A stretch of DNA of 43,302 bases from Variovorax sp. YR216 (GCF_900107745.1 NZ_FNRO01000031.1:1-43302); one strand, 5' to 3'. Numbered from the stretch's first letter, positions 32,818 through 40,801 are shown. Numbers and translations: made by a program. The notes: a model not told the origin generated them from the sequence alone.

Positions 32818-34281
32818 CTAGTCCTTTCTTGATCGTCCCGGTGTGTCAAGCAATGGGGTAGCGCCCTCACGTGCGGGAATGTTCACTCGAAAAACGGAGC
32901 CTCTGCCTGGCGCGCTGTTGATGGAAATCGCGTACCCGAGAGCGTCGACGAACCTCTTTACGACAGCGAGGCCAAGTCCCACCCCCCGTGTACCGCGCAC
33001 CTTGCTCGTTGGATCTTGATGGAATGCTTCGAAGATTCGGTCGCGTTCATCCGCCCTGATACCTTTACCCTGATCCCAGACCTCGATTGTTGCTCCTTGG
33101 CCCCTCGGGCGCGCCGCAACCAGCACGCGACCACGCGTGAACTTCAGCGCATTCGAAACCAGGTTCTCCATGATGCGTTGGAGCATGGCAGCATCAGTTG
33201 TGATTCTCATCTTCGTCACCCGGACTCTCAGATCCACCTCGCGTGAGAAGGCTACGTCTTCAAAATGAAGCGCGAGCTTTTGAAAGATGCGCTGCAACTC
33301 CACCTGATCGACCTGCGGCTTTGTATCGATGGTTTCCATCCGCGCGAACTCCAGAACTTGAGAGAGCTCCTGCTCCAAGTCCTCAACTTCGTCCGAAACC
33401 CGCTGGAGGGAGTCCCGCGACCGGTCATCGGGTTTGAGGCTGACGATCGTGGACAGAACCATCGCTTTCATCGCGAACAATCGCTGCCGAATATCATGGC
33501 TCGCTTGCGCGAAGAAGCTGGATCGCCTTTGCAGGGTTGCGAACATCTCGTCTTTCATCGCCTCAAGATCGCTATTGGACCGTTTGAGCTCGGCCATCAG
33601 CAGGTCAATTTGGTCAGATCGTGCGAGATGAGGCCTGACCTGAATGACCGGGACATACACGGCCAGCCAGAGGACAACCGCTACGCAGGCCCCGATCGAA
33701 AGGGCTTGCGTCCAAGGAATGGCGCTGCTTTCAACTAGACGGAAAAGGATCGCCCCCCAGATGACGAATAGCTGCGAGGCCGCTGCAGCCGGCGCAGCGG
33801 GCCACATCCCGATCATTGCGATTCCAAGAGCGAGGAGCCCTGTAAACAGCACGACGACCGTTGGACTCAGTTGAGGGCCAACGAACAGTAGGATCGACCA
33901 AACCCAAAATGCCGTCGACATTGAGATCATTGCGAGCGGGATCAATCGCAACATGACAGACTTCGCGAGGTCAGAGGGCGGAACGCGGAAGACTTGGTAG
34001 TACATCCCGAGTCGAAAGAGCCAAGTCGAGATGGCCACCGTGAGCCACACGTTCAGCGTGGACCTGGTGGCAACGCCGTCAACGAGGGCGCTGTAGAACA
34101 GCGTCGGAACAGTGACCACATAGGCCACTTGATTTGCCAGGAACTGGTTCAGCGCAAGTTTGCGATGCCCGGTCGTGACCTCAATGAGGAGCTTCTTGCC
34201 TCGGACCTCGCCGCCTACAACCGAGTTTGTCTCTGCGATCTCGCCTTCAGTGAAAGGATGCTGGTCGCTGAATCTCTCCAT
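32818..34281 (-). CDS. Membrane sensor histidine kinase
   Basis: 487 residues from the ATG at 34281, which overlaps the response-regulator stop (TGATG). About six to seven hydrophobic segments span residues 45-215, with no large periplasmic loop and no PAS domain. The dimerisation helix has the SHDIRQRLFAMKAM H-box (His262), the type seen in the SHDLRQP branch. The ATPase domain has the N-box MENLVSNALKFTRG, G1 VWDQGKGIRADERDRIFEAF and G2 GTRGVGLGLAVVK. It presumably senses a membrane-borne signal and phosphorylates the neighbouring regulator. The stop is 1 bp ahead of the carotenoid oxygenase GTG. Confidence 0.9.
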   Translation of the reverse strand: MERFSDQHPFTEGEIAETNSVVGGEVRGKKLLIEVTTGHRKLALNQFLANQVAYVVTVPTLFYSALVDGVATRSTLNVWLTVAISTWLFRLGMYYQVFRVPPSDLAKSVMLRLIPLAMISMSTAFWVWSILLFVGPQLSPTVVVLFTGLLALGIAMIGMWPAAPAAAASQLFVIWGAILFRLVESSAIPWTQALSIGACVAVVLWLAVYVPVIQVRPHLARSDQIDLLMAELKRSNSDLEAMKDEMFATLQRRSSFFAQASHDIRQRLFAMKAMVLSTIVSLKPDDRSRDSLQRVSDEVEDLEQELSQVLEFARMETIDTKPQVDQVELQRIFQKLALHFEDVAFSREVDLRVRVTKMRITTDAAMLQRIMENLVSNALKFTRGRVLVAARPRGQGATIEVWDQGKGIRADERDRIFEAFHQDPTSKVRGTRGVGLGLAVVKRFVDALGYAISINSAPGRGSVFRVNIPAREGATPLLDTPGRSRKD

Positions 34282-34946
34282 CACGCCTCGTTACTGTTAA
34301 TACAGAGGAAGCCCATCCCGATCGCCTTCGCTACTGCATGGGTCCTAGAGTGAGCGCCCAAAGCTGCAACGGCGTTGCTGACGAGATTGTTCACCGTGCC
34401 AACGGAAAGACACATGGCGCTAGAGATCTGCTTGGACCCCAGACCTTGGCGCACGAAGTCCAAGGCCTCGAGCTGCCTCTTGGTCAGTCGAATGGCGTCA
34501 AGTCGATTCGCAACCGTGTAGTTCACGGTATTGAAGACGCGCTCGCCAGCGAACATTCTGATCAAGCTGTCATGCACCTCCTTGGTCGAAGACTTAAGCA
34601 GGTAGCCGAGGAATCCCATATTCTGAACTTCGCCCGAAAAGTCGACTTGCTTTGAACCGGTGAAGATGCAGCAGACGGGCGCCAGTCCGCGTTGGCGAAC
34701 TCCTTTCGCCAAGGAGAGCCCATAGGCTCCTGGGACATCCAGATCGAGCAGAATCCGATGCCAGCATTTCGTTTTGTCGTCGAGGGCCGCTAACGCGTCG
34801 TCTGCTGTCCTCCGAACCGTTGTCGAGATCCCGGTGAATGCTCGTGATATAAGCTCTGTGATGGCATCGGCCACAAATTGTTCATCTTCGATGATCAGGA
34901 CATCCTTCATTTCTGTCGCGTTCAAGTTGAAAGATGGCGTACTCAT
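34281..34946 (-). CDS. NarL/LuxR-type response regulator
   Basis: 221 residues. Receiver domain with acidic pocket Glu20-Asp21 (LIIEDEQ), likely phospho-acceptor Asp68 in HRILLDLDVPG, Thr96 (FTGSKQ) and Lys118 (YLLKSS). The C-terminal LuxR helix-turn-helix is LTKRQLEALDFVRQGLGSKQISSAMCLSVGTVNNLVSNAV. It pairs with the kinase that overlaps it. The true start could be the ATG at 34910 (MKDVLIIEDE). It overlaps the 3' end of the upstream gene by up to 65 bp. Confidence 0.88.
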   Translation of the reverse strand: MSTPSFNLNATEMKDVLIIEDEQFVADAITELISRAFTGISTTVRRTADDALAALDDKTKCWHRILLDLDVPGAYGLSLAKGVRQRGLAPVCCIFTGSKQVDFSGEVQNMGFLGYLLKSSTKEVHDSLIRMFAGERVFNTVNYTVANRLDAIRLTKRQLEALDFVRQGLGSKQISSAMCLSVGTVNNLVSNAVAALGAHSRTHAVAKAIGMGFLCINSNEA

Positions 34947-35184
34947 TGAGCAAAGAGTCTGCCCTGCAAAACTGATCGAATTCGTCGCTTGACGCGAAGA
35001 AGACTTGAATCGTCACGACGCCGGTCTCGTTGGGGCCGTGAGCAACCTGCTGCCGGCGCTCGACGTGTACGCCAGAGGGCGTTCGTTGGAACAAAAAAGA
35101 TAGCTTGCCGTCCCAACTGGTCACCGGCCGCTCGGCGGGAGGCTTCAGGCCTTGACGGCACTTAGAACTCGGTCTCTCCTGCAT
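34882..35184 (-). CDS. Small protein of unknown function between zinc-ribbon and regulator genes
   Basis: About 100 residues from the ATG at 35184, which lies inside the last codons of the zinc-ribbon gene. The second half reads like a real protein (GVVTIQVFFASSDEFDQFCRAD, NEYAIFQLERD). The start is uncertain because the only in-frame ATG sits in the preceding gene, with AGGAG just after it. Its end overlaps the regulator gene in another frame. No domain recognised. Overlaps on both sides suggest it is part of the same operon. Confidence 0.45.
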   Translation of the reverse strand: MQERPSSKCRQGLKPPAERPVTSWDGKLSFLFQRTPSGVHVERRQQVAHGPNETGVVTIQVFFASSDEFDQFCRADSLLNEYAIFQLERDRNEGCPDHRR

Positions 35185-35434
35185 AGTCAGTCCGCGTCGC
35201 ATGGCCGCACTTGTCACATCTGATCGAGTCGAGAACGTCGGCTGCAGGTGTTTCCGCCCATGTGCGGGCCTGCTCGTTCGCGCACCGGGCGCACTCCGAC
35301 AGCGTGAACGCAAAGAGCTTTGAGCATTCGTGACAGCGCATCGAATCTAGACTGTCGGAGTCGATGACTTCGAGACAATCTATGTGCGCGTGGTCGCAGA
35401 AATGGCATTTGATAGCTAAGGGGTTCACAGACAT
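35162..35434 (-). CDS. Double zinc-ribbon protein
   Basis: 90 residues containing four CxxC pairs: KCHFCDHAH, MRCHECSKL, ECARCANEQ and RCDKCGHAT. They are spaced as two tandem ribbons, each with two knuckles, and joined by short acidic helices. It is an intracellular zinc protein of a kind often involved in protein or nucleic-acid contacts. It is the first clear gene of the operon leading into the two-component system and the carotenoid oxygenase. No SD stands out, and the function is unknown. Confidence 0.65.
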   Translation of the reverse strand: MSVNPLAIKCHFCDHAHIDCLEVIDSDSLDSMRCHECSKLFAFTLSECARCANEQARTWAETPAADVLDSIRCDKCGHATRTDYAGETEF

Positions 35435-35468
35435 TCAGGTGTGAAGCAAGCTCGATCTTGAAGTAGAG

Positions 35469-35723
35469 CTATGGCTGCGAACGCGCCTTGCTTTCCATCG
35501 AGTCGGCTTTCAACGAACTCCCGTCTATCGCGGCGGCAGGCGTTCCGCGGCGACCACGAGCGGTGAGCGCCGCGTCGAAGGCCAAACAGGCAATCTCATT
35601 CGCGTTCATGTGGGTTGTGTCCACAGACGAGGCCGCCACTTGCCAACTAACGGCGTCTAGCTTCTCACGCCCAGAGCCGACGTTCTGAAGATTCAAATGA
35701 GGATATTCGTGTGAATGGGGCAT
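35469..35723 (-). CDS. Small hypothetical protein (weak)
   Basis: 84 residues, or about 46 from the internal ATG at 35609 (MNANEIACLAFDAALTARG). No ribosome site at either start and no domain. The stop is 34 bp upstream of the zinc-ribbon gene and in the same direction, so it could begin that operon. I include it at low confidence because the sequence near residue 40-60 looks helical. Confidence 0.3.
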   Translation of the reverse strand: MPHSHEYPHLNLQNVGSGREKLDAVSWQVAASSVDTTHMNANEIACLAFDAALTARGRRGTPAAAIDGSSLKADSMESKARSQP

Positions 35724-36027
35724 GCGATTCGCGGGTGTTGTTCTCGGGATAGGCGAATCGCACGTTATGAATGCCGGTGCGTGCGGACAATCAGATTCGT
35801 CTGAAAGATCTCAGGAGAAGTGGGTCTTCCAAATCGAGCGCTGCCCAGTGGACCATGAGCCTGAACAGGCCATCCGGGACCGTGTATCCCAGGGAAGATG
35901 TGCGTGGCGCGGCCGCGACCGTTTGCTGCTCGGCGGCGGAACGCTATCCAATGCTCGGTGAGCCTGACTGATCGGGCTGTCTACGTGCGTGCCGATCGCG
36001 CTCGGGCGGACAGCGGCTCAGTGCACC
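35724..36027. other. 304-bp gap before the SOS peptidase gene
   Basis: A rightward frame at 35722-35961 (79 residues) could code for a small protein (EKWVFQIERCPVDHEPEQAI segment), but it has no SD and its N-terminal part looks non-coding. I see no repeat or RNA gene. This is the region downstream of the SRAP gene, so a terminator may be present, but none is obvious. Confidence 0.3.
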
Positions 36028-36789
36028 TCAGAATAGGTCTGGATTCGGCTCTGGCTGAACGGACGTACGCGGCCTCAACGTCGGCTTGCTTTCCTTCGGT
36101 GGTGGCGGCTCGGGTGTCATGACGAGCTGCTCCGCGGGGAACTGGCGAATGAACTCCATGGAGTGCTCCGCTGGCGCATCGAGCCAGTCGTTGTAGCGCG
36201 ATGGGGGCAGGATCACGACCATACGCTTGTCCTGCATGTGTGGTGGCCTGGTTGGATCGGGCCGGTGCATCAGCTTGAAGAGGGGGTGGTCGTCGGCGTT
36301 GATGGTGAGCATCGCGAAGCTCAGATCCCACTTGTTGGTCGCGGGGTTCCTCCATGGCGACCAGATTCCGGCGACGCCAAGCATTTCGCCGTCCGAATGT
36401 GCGAAGCGGGTTGGGATGTTGTTGCCGCTGCGCCAGTCGGGTTCGTAGATCGCTTCGCACGGCACGATGCAATGGCGTGCCTTGGCCCATGCGGATTTGA
36501 AGCTAGGAAGCTCGGCGACTGTTTCCGACCTCGCGTTGTACGTCTTGGTGCCGAAGCGGATGTCTTTGGCAAAACCGGGCAGCAGGCCGAAGTGCGCATC
36601 GGGGATCTCGAAGTCCGGCACGGCCTCGTCGCCTGAGTCGCGCTCGGGCGGCCTGCGGATCATCGGGGCTAGGTATGTGGGCCAGATGTGCAGCCCTCCT
36701 GGAGGCGGCTCCCAGTTCGGCGGCAGCTGAATGCCGAAGTGCTTTTCGAGCTGGCGGCGGCGTTTCTCAGCTTGATAGTGGCTGCACAT
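36028..36789 (-). CDS. SOS response-associated peptidase (SRAP/YedK family)
   Basis: 253 residues. Cys2, exposed after Met removal, is the catalytic residue that binds abasic sites (MCSHYQAEKR). The family segments YNARSETVAELPSF, CIVPCEAIYEP and HMQDKRMVVILPPSRYNDW with its catalytic His are all present. SRAP proteins form DNA-protein crosslinks at abasic sites in single-stranded DNA. The promoter side carries a LexA box (37017-37036), with a small frameshifted gene between. A second, truncated copy of the gene's 5' end lies at 40877-41021. Confidence 0.9.
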   Translation of the reverse strand: MCSHYQAEKRRRQLEKHFGIQLPPNWEPPPGGLHIWPTYLAPMIRRPPERDSGDEAVPDFEIPDAHFGLLPGFAKDIRFGTKTYNARSETVAELPSFKSAWAKARHCIVPCEAIYEPDWRSGNNIPTRFAHSDGEMLGVAGIWSPWRNPATNKWDLSFAMLTINADDHPLFKLMHRPDPTRPPHMQDKRMVVILPPSRYNDWLDAPAEHSMEFIRQFPAEQLVMTPEPPPPKESKPTLRPRTSVQPEPNPDLF

Positions 36790-36795
36790 ATCGGT

Positions 36796-36998
36796 TCATT
36801 TTCCGAGGGGTGCCTGCTCGCGTGCAATCGGGGCTAGCCACTCGATGGCCGCCTGCGCCGGCGGCAGCTCGCGTAGCTGCTCGTTTTGCCAAAGTGCCAA
36901 AGGTCGCCGGCCAGGTCATCCAGCTGCTCTGGGTCCACCGTGCGCCAGCGGCGCTGGAGCTCGTGGGCGCAGATGGCGATCCAGTCTTCCCGTTGCAT
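36796..36998 (-). pseudogene. Frameshifted copy of the 64-residue SOS-locus protein
   Basis: Compared with the intact version at 41028-41222, this copy has an 8-bp insertion that is a near-duplicate of the preceding bases. Translation runs normally through MQREDWIAICAHELQRRW and LDDLAGDLW, then leaves the frame and stops at 36834. The SRAP gene follows after 6 bp. The intact partner is in repeat copy B. Confidence 0.75.
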
Positions 36999-37016
36999 GG
37001 ATGCATAATAGTCAAA

Positions 37017-37036
37017 CACTGTAAAAATATCCAGTA
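37017..37036. promoter_or_regulatory. LexA (SOS) box, copy A
   Basis: CACTGTAAAAATATCCAGTA fits the gamma/beta-proteobacterial consensus CTG-N10-CAG exactly, with an AT-rich core. It is placed about 19 bp upstream of the small gene that leads the SRAP gene on the minus strand and 8 bp before the truncated rightward gene. Regulation of an SRAP gene by LexA agrees with its known SOS association. Confidence 0.75.
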
Positions 37037-37044
37037 TTCGAACT

Positions 37045-37096
37045 ATGCGCGTCAGGGTGGAACTTCGCCGCAGCGGCGGCCATTTCATCCCGCGCT
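37045..37096 (+). pseudogene. 5' fragment of the rightward SOS-locus gene
   Basis: The first 17-18 codons (MRVRVELRRSGGHFIPR) equal those of the intact gene at 41269-41571; the match then ends abruptly at the edge of repeat copy A. The following sequence has no relation to that gene. It shows that the cassette junction falls inside this coding sequence. Confidence 0.8.
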
Positions 37097-37299
37097 TTCG
37101 CCCACAAACGTGGTTCGTTCATTGGACGCGCAAGCGACCACTACCCATCGCGTCGGACGACGAGGGCGCGAAACATCCAGCCAGGGGCGCCTCAGAATTC
37201 GTTGCCACTCAAAGTCGCGGAACGGCGAGCAAGCGCCATAGCTTGTGCCGCCGCGGGACCGCGCTGTGCTCGGCCCGGCGGAAAAAAGCCACACCAGAC

Positions 37300-37350
37300 A
37301 AGTGCATTAAGTGAATGAGCGTGCACTTATTGCATTTGCTGAAGTAAAGT
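37300..37350 (+). promoter_or_regulatory. Promoter/operator of the HTH-PIN toxin-antitoxin pair
   Basis: AAGTGCA (37300-37306) and TGCACTT (37322-37328) are perfect inverted 7-mers. TGCACT (37322-37327) could serve as -35 with TAAAGT (37345-37350) as -10 and a 17-bp spacer, 60 bp before the antitoxin ATG. The inverted repeat would then overlap the promoter, as expected for autorepression. Confidence 0.45.
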
Positions 37351-37412
37351 ATCGAAGGCCGCTTGCGGTCGCGTGCCGAGGGTGGTCCCCGGCAAACACA
37401 AGGAGAACAGTC

Positions 37413-37883
37413 ATGGCTACCCTGGAACGCACGAGGCGCCAGCAGCCCGCGGAGATGACCCCCGAAGAGTTGGAGATGGCGCGTACGGCGCAGCGCTGCA
37501 TTGGTGAGGCGCTGGATCGGTCGCGAGCCGCCAGCATCCTGCTGACCAGCGAGGAGGGAGATCTGCCGCCCGTGCAACTGCCGACCAAGGCGCTGCGGCT
37601 GATCGGCGAGGTGCTGGGCGCGCTGAGTGAGCGCCAGGCGGTGACCGTGATCTCCGACAAGCGGGAGATGACGACGGTAGAGGCGGCCAACTTCCTCAAC
37701 GTCTCGCGGCCGTTCGTGATTCGCGCGATCGAAGCCAATCGCCTGCCGCACCGCATGGTCGGCACTCACCGACGCATCCTCTTTGAAGACTTGGTGGCGT
37801 TCCGCGCGCAGATGCGTGAAAAGCAGAAAGCAGCGCTGCAGCGGCTTTCTGACAACGCCAACGAACTGGGCCTGGACTACTGA
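37413..37883 (+). CDS. Antitoxin with excisionase-like HTH
   Basis: 156 residues from the ATG at 37413, with AAGGAG 6 bases upstream. The N-terminal 60 residues are helical (EMTPEELEMARTAQRCIGEAL). The C-terminal part has a MerR/excisionase-like helix-turn-helix, TTVEAANFLNVSRPFVIRAIEANRL, followed by the wing MVGTHRRILFEDLVAFRAQ. Its stop shares a base with the PIN gene's ATG (TGATG). Such helix-turn-helix/PIN pairs are type II toxin-antitoxin modules; the HTH protein neutralises the PIN nuclease and represses the operon. Confidence 0.82.
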   Translation: MATLERTRRQQPAEMTPEELEMARTAQRCIGEALDRSRAASILLTSEEGDLPPVQLPTKALRLIGEVLGALSERQAVTVISDKREMTTVEAANFLNVSRPFVIRAIEANRLPHRMVGTHRRILFEDLVAFRAQMREKQKAALQRLSDNANELGLDY

Positions 37884-38464
37884 TGGCGGGGCACGCACGG
37901 TACACAGCCATCCTGGACGCCTGCGTGCTGTATCCCGTCAGTGTGGCCGATGCATTGATGAGCATCGCCATTGCGGGCCTGTATGCGCCGAAATGGACGA
38001 CCGAGATTGAGTTGGAATGGATCCGAAACCTTGAAACCGCACGACCGGATCTTGTCGGTCGCCTCGACTACCGCCGCGACAACATGCGCGACGCAATTCC
38101 CGATTGGGAGGTTCCGGAGTTCGCTTGGCGTCCGCTCGCGATTGGCCTGAAGCTTCCAGATGCGGGCGATGTGCACGTGCTCGCCGCCGCGATCGCTGGT
38201 CACGCCGACTGCATTGTGACGGCCAACCTCAAGGACTTTCCGGCGGACGTTCTGGCCGCGCATGGCCTGACCGCGATCCACCCGGATGACTTCCTGATCG
38301 CGCAGCTCGATCTCGATGAAATCACCGCGCTGACGGCCTTCAAGGAGATGCGCGCACGATCGAAGCGACCGCCCGTTACGCCCGATGAGTTCGCGGACAT
38401 TCTTGCGCGCAACGGGCTCGCAGCCACCGCGGAGCGCCTAAGAGATGCCGCGGCACTGCTGTAA
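37883..38464 (+). CDS. PIN-domain toxin (RNase)
   Basis: 193 residues. Acidic residues of the PIN active site are visible: Asp12 in AILDACVLYP, an acidic triplet region around LPDAGDVHVLAAAIAGHADCIVTAN (Asp93 and Asp96), and NLKDFP. It is longer than VapC (about 130), with a helical C-terminal extension (DEITALTAFKEMRARSKRPP, PDEFADILARNG). It would cut RNA when released from the antitoxin encoded just before it. The pair lies within the repeat-flanked cassette and could help to keep it. Confidence 0.82.
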   Translation: MAGHARYTAILDACVLYPVSVADALMSIAIAGLYAPKWTTEIELEWIRNLETARPDLVGRLDYRRDNMRDAIPDWEVPEFAWRPLAIGLKLPDAGDVHVLAAAIAGHADCIVTANLKDFPADVLAAHGLTAIHPDDFLIAQLDLDEITALTAFKEMRARSKRPPVTPDEFADILARNGLAATAERLRDAAALL

Positions 38465-38470
38465 CTAAAG

Positions 38471-38520
38471 CCTGGTGCCAGGAAGCCTTCGCGGTACTTT
38501 TTCGAAAAAGGGGTAGTACC
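38471..38520. other. Pair of small hairpins after the toxin gene
   Basis: CCTGG-TG-CCAGG (38471-38482) and GGTACT (38493-38498) with AGTACC (38515-38520) around an internal TTTTTCGAAAAA. They lie 6-55 bp after the toxin stop. They may end or stabilise the transcript; the second is more AT-rich than expected for a standard terminator and has no T-run outside the stem. Confidence 0.35.
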
Positions 38521-38572
38521 TTTCGAGCGGATCGGCCTCCTTCGCAGGCATGGTTGTTCGGTCCTCGAACCG

Positions 38573-38785
38573 CTATTGCCGCGAGGCGCGGGCAGGTTCG
38601 AGCTGACGCCGCGATGCACGCTTGGCCGGCTTGCGGGGACCGAAGTCCAGGAGCGGCAGCGGCGGGGCAGGCTCGACGGCCGGCACCTCCAGGACCTTCT
38701 GCATGCCCGATGAGAAGTCGAGGCAAACTTGCTGGAACTCGGCGATCGCGCCGAGGACTTCGCGGCGAGCGGCTTTGTGCTTCAT
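38573..38785 (-). CDS. Small protein of unknown function
   Basis: 70 residues. N-terminal helix (AARREVLGAIAEFQQVCLDFSSGMQKVLE), then a Pro-rich spacer (VPAVEPAPPLPLLDFGPR) and a basic tail (KPAKRASRRQLEPARASRQ). Its ATG overlaps the stop of a 26-residue frame (ATGA). No family recognised. The phasin-like helix and basic tail suggest a small cytoplasmic adaptor, which is a guess. Confidence 0.45.
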   Translation of the reverse strand: MKHKAARREVLGAIAEFQQVCLDFSSGMQKVLEVPAVEPAPPLPLLDFGPRKPAKRASRRQLEPARASRQ

Positions 38786-38862
38786 GAGTCGTTCAGTGTG
38801 CGCGCTTTTGCCAGGGCGCGCCTCAACTGGCGCCAGCCGAGCAGCATGAAATGGAACAGCAT
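38782..38862 (-). CDS. 26-residue micro-protein
   Basis: An ATG at 38862 preceded by AGGGAG, encoding MLFHFMLLGWRQLRRALAKA and six more residues, with a hydrophobic then basic pattern. The stop overlaps the ATG of the 70-residue gene (ATGA). It is either a real leader peptide or the end of a decayed larger gene; the overlap and ribosome site support the first. Confidence 0.35.
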   Translation of the reverse strand: MLFHFMLLGWRQLRRALAKARTLNDS

Positions 38863-39104
38863 GGCGCTCCCTATCAACTCTTCTTGTGAGAACGGGAAAT
38901 CTTTGCCGCTTCAGCTTTCGCTGGCTAGCCGGGCGGACTGGTTCTCGTGCGCGGCTTGCTGGCGGCTGCTGCGCTGCGCCCCTTGAGTGAATCGATCAGG
39001 CGCTGACGGGCCTAGTCGAAGGTCGTCGAGACCGGCATGCGCCGTCCCGATCGTCAGGACGACTTGAACAGATAGTTGCGCACCTTCTCGGCTGAGTTGC
39101 CGAC

Positions 39105-39303
39105 AGCTTGAGAGCACTGGTGTACCGCCGGCTGCCGCGATAACTGTCCTCGCCGATGCCGTCGAAGACGACATCGAACCCCCAGGCACGACGCGCGTGA
39201 AGTCTTCGCCCTGGTAGTCGATCGGCGTGGCGCCGAGTTCGCTGATGAGCGGTGCATGCCGACCATGCGCAGCGCCCCACAGCTCCACGCCGGCGTCCAG
39301 TCA
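39105..39303 (-). pseudogene. Fragment of an MDR-type quinone oxidoreductase
   Basis: Reading in one frame gives VELWGAAHGRHAPLISELG and ATPIDYQGEDFTRVV. After a shift near 39185 a second frame gives GFDVVFDGIGEDSYRGSRRY. Together they resemble the coenzyme-binding domain of zinc-type alcohol dehydrogenase/quinone reductases (TASxxxHxLLRELGATPIDY, then DVVFDxIGxxSYRRS). Neither end of the gene is present and the frame is broken, so it is debris. Confidence 0.6.
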
Positions 39304-39416
39304 TCAAGGGCGGGCGCATCGCAGGGCAGTTTGCCAAGCCGCGGTCTTCAGATACCGAGATCGTGCAAGGCGTGACGCCACCGTCATACCGCGGCGACAT
39401 CATCACGGCGCCGAAT
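39297..39416 (+). pseudogene. Fragment of class II (plant-type) DAHP synthase
   Basis: About 40 codons read PVIKGGRIAGQFAKPRSSDT and then EIVQGVTPPSYRGDIITAP. This is the active-site core of class II 3-deoxy-7-phosphoheptulonate synthases (PVVKVGRxAGQxAKPRSSDTE, PSYRGDxIN). The rest of the roughly 450-residue enzyme is absent and later sequence no longer fits. The fragment starts where the opposite-strand oxidoreductase fragment ends. Confidence 0.65.
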
Positions 39417-39586
39417 TTAGTGCGAATACGCCCTGTTCAAAGCGGTGCCACATCCATCCAAGCCAGGAGGGTCGGTCCGTGCTGCCAGGCGACCTGCGCA
39501 GGCACGTCAGTCGCTCGCAAAGCCAAGGAGAAAAGCCGGGGAGCCGAAGCAGCGGTCCAAGTGAGCCTCTCCGCCGACGCAACAAC

Positions 39587-40801
39587 TCAAGCCTGCACAC
39601 TTCCGCTCGCTTCCCCCGCGCCGGCGTACCTGGCAAAAATCCTCGCGCGGCGTTCCGGATCTTGGTCGATGTTGACGCGCGCCAGGTTGCCATTCACATG
39701 CGGCAGTGCCAGCAGCCGCGGGTCCATCACGCGGAACCATAGCGCGGGAACATACGAGAGCGGGAACATGCCGAAGTAGCCGCTCGGCAGCTGCGGAAGA
39801 TCCTCGAAGTGCCGCAGCGACTGGTAGCGGCGCGACGGGTACGCATGGTGGTCCGAGTGCCGCTGCAGGTGGAACAACGCAAGGTTGGTGACCAGGTGGT
39901 TGGTGTTCCACGAATGGTGCGGCTGCGGCGTTTCGTACTTGCCATTCGGCAGTCGCTCGCGCAGCAGGCCATAGTGCTCGACATAGTTCGCCGACGTGAG
40001 CTGCCACCATGCCACCATGTTGTGCACGATCAGGAAGGGCACCATCACCCATCCGAAAGCGATGGTCAGCGAGATCTGCAACACCGCCGTCACGGCATAG
40101 CTCTGGAGCATGGTGTTGTGCACGCTCCAGACCGACCTGTGCTGCTGGGCGAGGCGCTCGGCTTCCAATGACCATGCGCGGCGGATGCCACCCGGCAGCT
40201 CCCGGCACGCGAAGCGATAGATGCTCTCGCCCATACGTGCGCTCGCGTGGTCCTCGGGCGTCGATACCGAGCGATGGTGCCCGCGACCGTGCTCGACGGT
40301 GAAGTGCCCGTAGGCCGGCACCGCCAGGACGAGGCGCGCCAGCCATTGTTCGACTGCGGTGTACTTGTGTCCAAGTTCGTGCCCGGTGTTTATGCCGAGC
40401 CCCGAATCGGTGCCCGCCACATAGGCGAGCATCAGGACCGCCCACCAAGATAGGTTCTGCGTTCCCACCCACCAGGCGCAACCCACGAGCGCAACGAAGT
40501 GAAGCGGCACCGTGAGCCACGTGAGCCAGCGGTAGTAGCGCTCCTGCTCGAGCTGCGGCACGACGGCCTCCGGCGGATTGTTCTGGTCCTCCCCGATCAG
40601 CAAGTCCAGCAGTGGCATCAGGCCGTAGCTGATCAGCAAAGGCAAGCCCAAGGCAATCTCGTGGCCGGTGGCGGCGTGCAAAGCAATGCCGGTGAACGGC
40701 AACAGCGGGTAGACCACCGACAGCAGCCACCACCAGCGCTTCCTGTCGCGGTACTCGACCCGCTGGCCGTCGGGACCGACGGAAAGATACAGCTTGGTCA
40801 T
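39587..40801 (-). CDS. alkB: Alkane 1-monooxygenase (AlkB-type)
   Basis: 404 residues, the usual length. Histidine motifs bind the di-iron site: HELGHK (141-146), EHGRGHH (170-176), NYVEHYGL (272-279) and LQRHSDHHAYPSRRYQ (312-327). Six or so membrane helices lie at about 25-70, 90-130 and 230-270. It hydroxylates terminal carbons of alkanes and needs rubredoxin and rubredoxin reductase, neither of which is encoded in this window. The ATG is only about 75 bp from repeat copy B, so its promoter must lie at that edge. Of the complete genes in the cassette it is the only metabolic one. Confidence 0.9.
   Translation of the reverse strand: MTKLYLSVGPDGQRVEYRDRKRWWWLLSVVYPLLPFTGIALHAATGHEIALGLPLLISYGLMPLLDLLIGEDQNNPPEAVVPQLEQERYYRWLTWLTVPLHFVALVGCAWWVGTQNLSWWAVLMLAYVAGTDSGLGINTGHELGHKYTAVEQWLARLVLAVPAYGHFTVEHGRGHHRSVSTPEDHASARMGESIYRFACRELPGGIRRAWSLEAERLAQQHRSVWSVHNTMLQSYAVTAVLQISLTIAFGWVMVPFLIVHNMVAWWQLTSANYVEHYGLLRERLPNGKYETPQPHHSWNTNHLVTNLALFHLQRHSDHHAYPSRRYQSLRHFEDLPQLPSGYFGMFPLSYVPALWFRVMDPRLLALPHVNGNLARVNIDQDPERRARIFARYAGAGEASGSVQA

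Larger units (their letters stand above)
36645..37096. repeat. Direct repeat, copy A (452 bp)
   Basis: Matches 40877-41320 in the same orientation. By hand I count about ten substitutions and one 8-bp insertion (within the CCAAAGTGCCAAAGG stretch near 36889-36903). It contains the 5' end of the SRAP gene, the frameshifted 64-residue gene, the LexA box and the first 52 bp of the rightward gene. Copies A and B bracket about 3.8 kb of cassette DNA. Confidence 0.9.

Noticed and set aside
31371..32870. Carotenoid oxygenase starting at 32870
   Set aside because: It would overlap the kinase end; the first 18 codons do not fit the family and a GTG with a ribosome site is at 32816.
37322..37341. Similarity to the inner end of the IS1071 inverted repeat (CACTTATTGCA)
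   Set aside because: Only 11 bases match from memory, no extended repeat or transposase is present, and the site is better explained as the toxin-antitoxin promoter.
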